20,997 nucleotides of DNA. It comes from a virus. A program made the translations under genes and the position numbers. The first letter of the stretch is position 1. Every line of letters begins with the position of its first letter. Below, piece after piece: positions 20,281-20,997 of this stretch. The notes under the pieces are model-generated. The model did no database searches and was not told the origin of the DNA. It saw only the letters and a program-made list of their open reading frames with translations. Location of the stretch: positions 1 to 20,997 of the IMG/VR virus record IMGVR_UViG_3300015371_000220. One strand, given 5' to 3'.

Positions 20281-20924
20281 GTCAGCCGTTGCAACTCACG
20301 CTCGACGGCAAGTTCGTCGAGCTGATCCGCGTCACGCCGCTGACCGACCGGCAGCGCGAGCTGCTGCGCTACATCCGCGCCGCCGAGGACGGGGTGCGCA
20401 CCGGCGAGATCGCGCCGCTGATGGCCGCGCGCTCATCAAGCGCCGCGGTCGGCGCACTGCGCCGCCTGCAGCGCCGCGGCCTGGTCGAGCGCATCGGCCA
20501 CGGGCATTGGCGCGCGACCAGCGCTGACGAGTCCTGGCATCCCTCGTCGTGGGCGTCCGAGCCGGAACGGGCACAGATGGTCGCGCTGTACCGGGCGGGC
20601 GGCTCGCTGCGCTCGATCAGCAAGGAGCTGCACTACTCGCCCGCCACGATCGGGCGTGCCCTCCAGCGCGAGGGCATCAAGCTGCGTGGCCGCGGCGGCG
20701 CGCACAAGACCAACGCGATGCCCGCCGAGGCGATGCTCGAGGCGGCCGAGCTGTACGGGCGGGGCTGGTCGATCGCGCAGATTGCCGACCTGCTCGGCAT
20801 GTCGGTGGCCGGTGTGCATCTGCGGCTGCGCCGGGCGGGAACGAAAATGCGGCCCCCGGGCGGCAACAATCGCAACGGCTCCCTGCGCCCCGCTGAGCGC
20901 TTGGAATGGCTGGCGGCCCGATGA
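20277..20924 (+). CDS. DNA-binding protein with winged-HTH and two tandem HTH units
   Basis: The protein has 215 residues. About residues 20-82 form a MarR/wHTH-like domain with RQRELLRYIRAAEDGVRTGE and ALRRLQRRGLVERIGHGHWR. Residues 105-140 (LYRAGGSLRSISKELHYSPA, then GRALQREGIKLRGRG) and 159-195 (LYGRGWSIAQIADLLGMSVA, then GVHLRLRRAGTKMRPPG) are two HTH units of the Hin/resolvase-like type. Both keep the spacing G-x-S-x(3)-I-x(3)-L and a closing R-x-G-x-K-x-R. It is likely a phage transcription regulator, possibly for late genes. The ATGA overlap couples it to the next gene. Confidence 0.7.
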   Translation: MSQPLQLTLDGKFVELIRVTPLTDRQRELLRYIRAAEDGVRTGEIAPLMAARSSSAAVGALRRLQRRGLVERIGHGHWRATSADESWHPSSWASEPERAQMVALYRAGGSLRSISKELHYSPATIGRALQREGIKLRGRGGAHKTNAMPAEAMLEAAELYGRGWSIAQIADLLGMSVAGVHLRLRRAGTKMRPPGGNNRNGSLRPAERLEWLAAR

Positions 20925-20997
20925 CCCAGGGCCAGCCCTCCGAGGCCGCCAGCGCGCCCGGAACGCCCACTGCGCAGCTCGTTGTCCACCCCTCCAC
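20921..20997 (+). CDS. Start of a further early gene, cut by window end
   Basis: The ATG overlaps the previous stop (ATGA). Only about 25 codons are visible, encoding an Ala/Pro/Ser/Gln-rich N-terminus (MTQGQPSEAASAPGTPTAQL). Its identity cannot be told. TGCGCA occurs at 20971-20976, but here it is simply coding sequence. Confidence 0.6.
   Translation, partial: MTQGQPSEAASAPGTPTAQLVVHPS

Noticed and set aside
1-20997. tRNA genes, CRISPR arrays, insertion sequences and attachment sites
   Set aside because: I looked for cloverleaf-like T-arm sequences, regular direct repeats with spacers, transposase motifs and long direct repeats, and saw none I could support.

Overview
The window is a contiguous piece of the genome of a tailed phage or prophage with very GC-rich DNA, short intergenic gaps and many start/stop overlaps. 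The base composition, an LPxTG-type sorting signal on a tiny protein, a CHAP-type lysin and leaderless-looking promoters all point to a high-GC Gram-positive (probably actinobacterial) host. The host genus cannot be read from the sequence. No ribosomal, tRNA, CRISPR, transposon or metabolic host genes are visible. The head and tail genes lack a tape-measure protein, tail tube and sheath. Instead they show a head-tail adaptor, a beta-propeller/nozzle-like protein, fibers and large basic 'ejection' proteins, which is the layout of a short-tailed (podovirus-type) virion.

Left part (1-15575, all on +): the 3' part of the portal gene, a scaffold-like protein, the major capsid protein followed by two tandem hairpins, an unknown charged protein, an SU10-type adaptor, a nozzle-like protein, and three to four fiber/appendage proteins that share repeats. 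Then come three basic internal-virion candidates, with a 57-aa conserved small phage protein between them. Terminase is presumably just upstream of the window.

Middle (15592-17969): a peptidoglycan-degradation and lysis cassette. It holds a lytic transglycosylase fused to a C-terminal region with LAS-peptidase-like zinc motifs, a 50-aa single-TM holin candidate on a TTG start, a CHAP-domain lysin, and a 48-aa acidic protein.

Right part (18001-20997): an immunity/early region. A leftward HTH repressor-like gene and a rightward Cro-like gene diverge from a 153-bp switch. The switch contains promoter-like elements that put both ATGs at the predicted transcription start, three TTGCGCA sites at exactly 10-bp spacing, and a 9-bp palindrome. 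A second pair of the 10-bp-spaced sites lies about 0.7 kb away, in front of a small gene that runs antisense into the repressor's 3' end. From the Cro-like gene rightward, eight genes are chained by 4-bp ATGA/GTGA overlaps: the Cro-like gene, a Hjc-like resolvase, the LPFTG mini-protein, a zinc-ribbon protein, two unknown small proteins, a tandem-HTH protein and a cut-off gene. No integrase is visible. The phage looks temperate from its switch, but how lysogeny is maintained lies outside the window or is not conventional.
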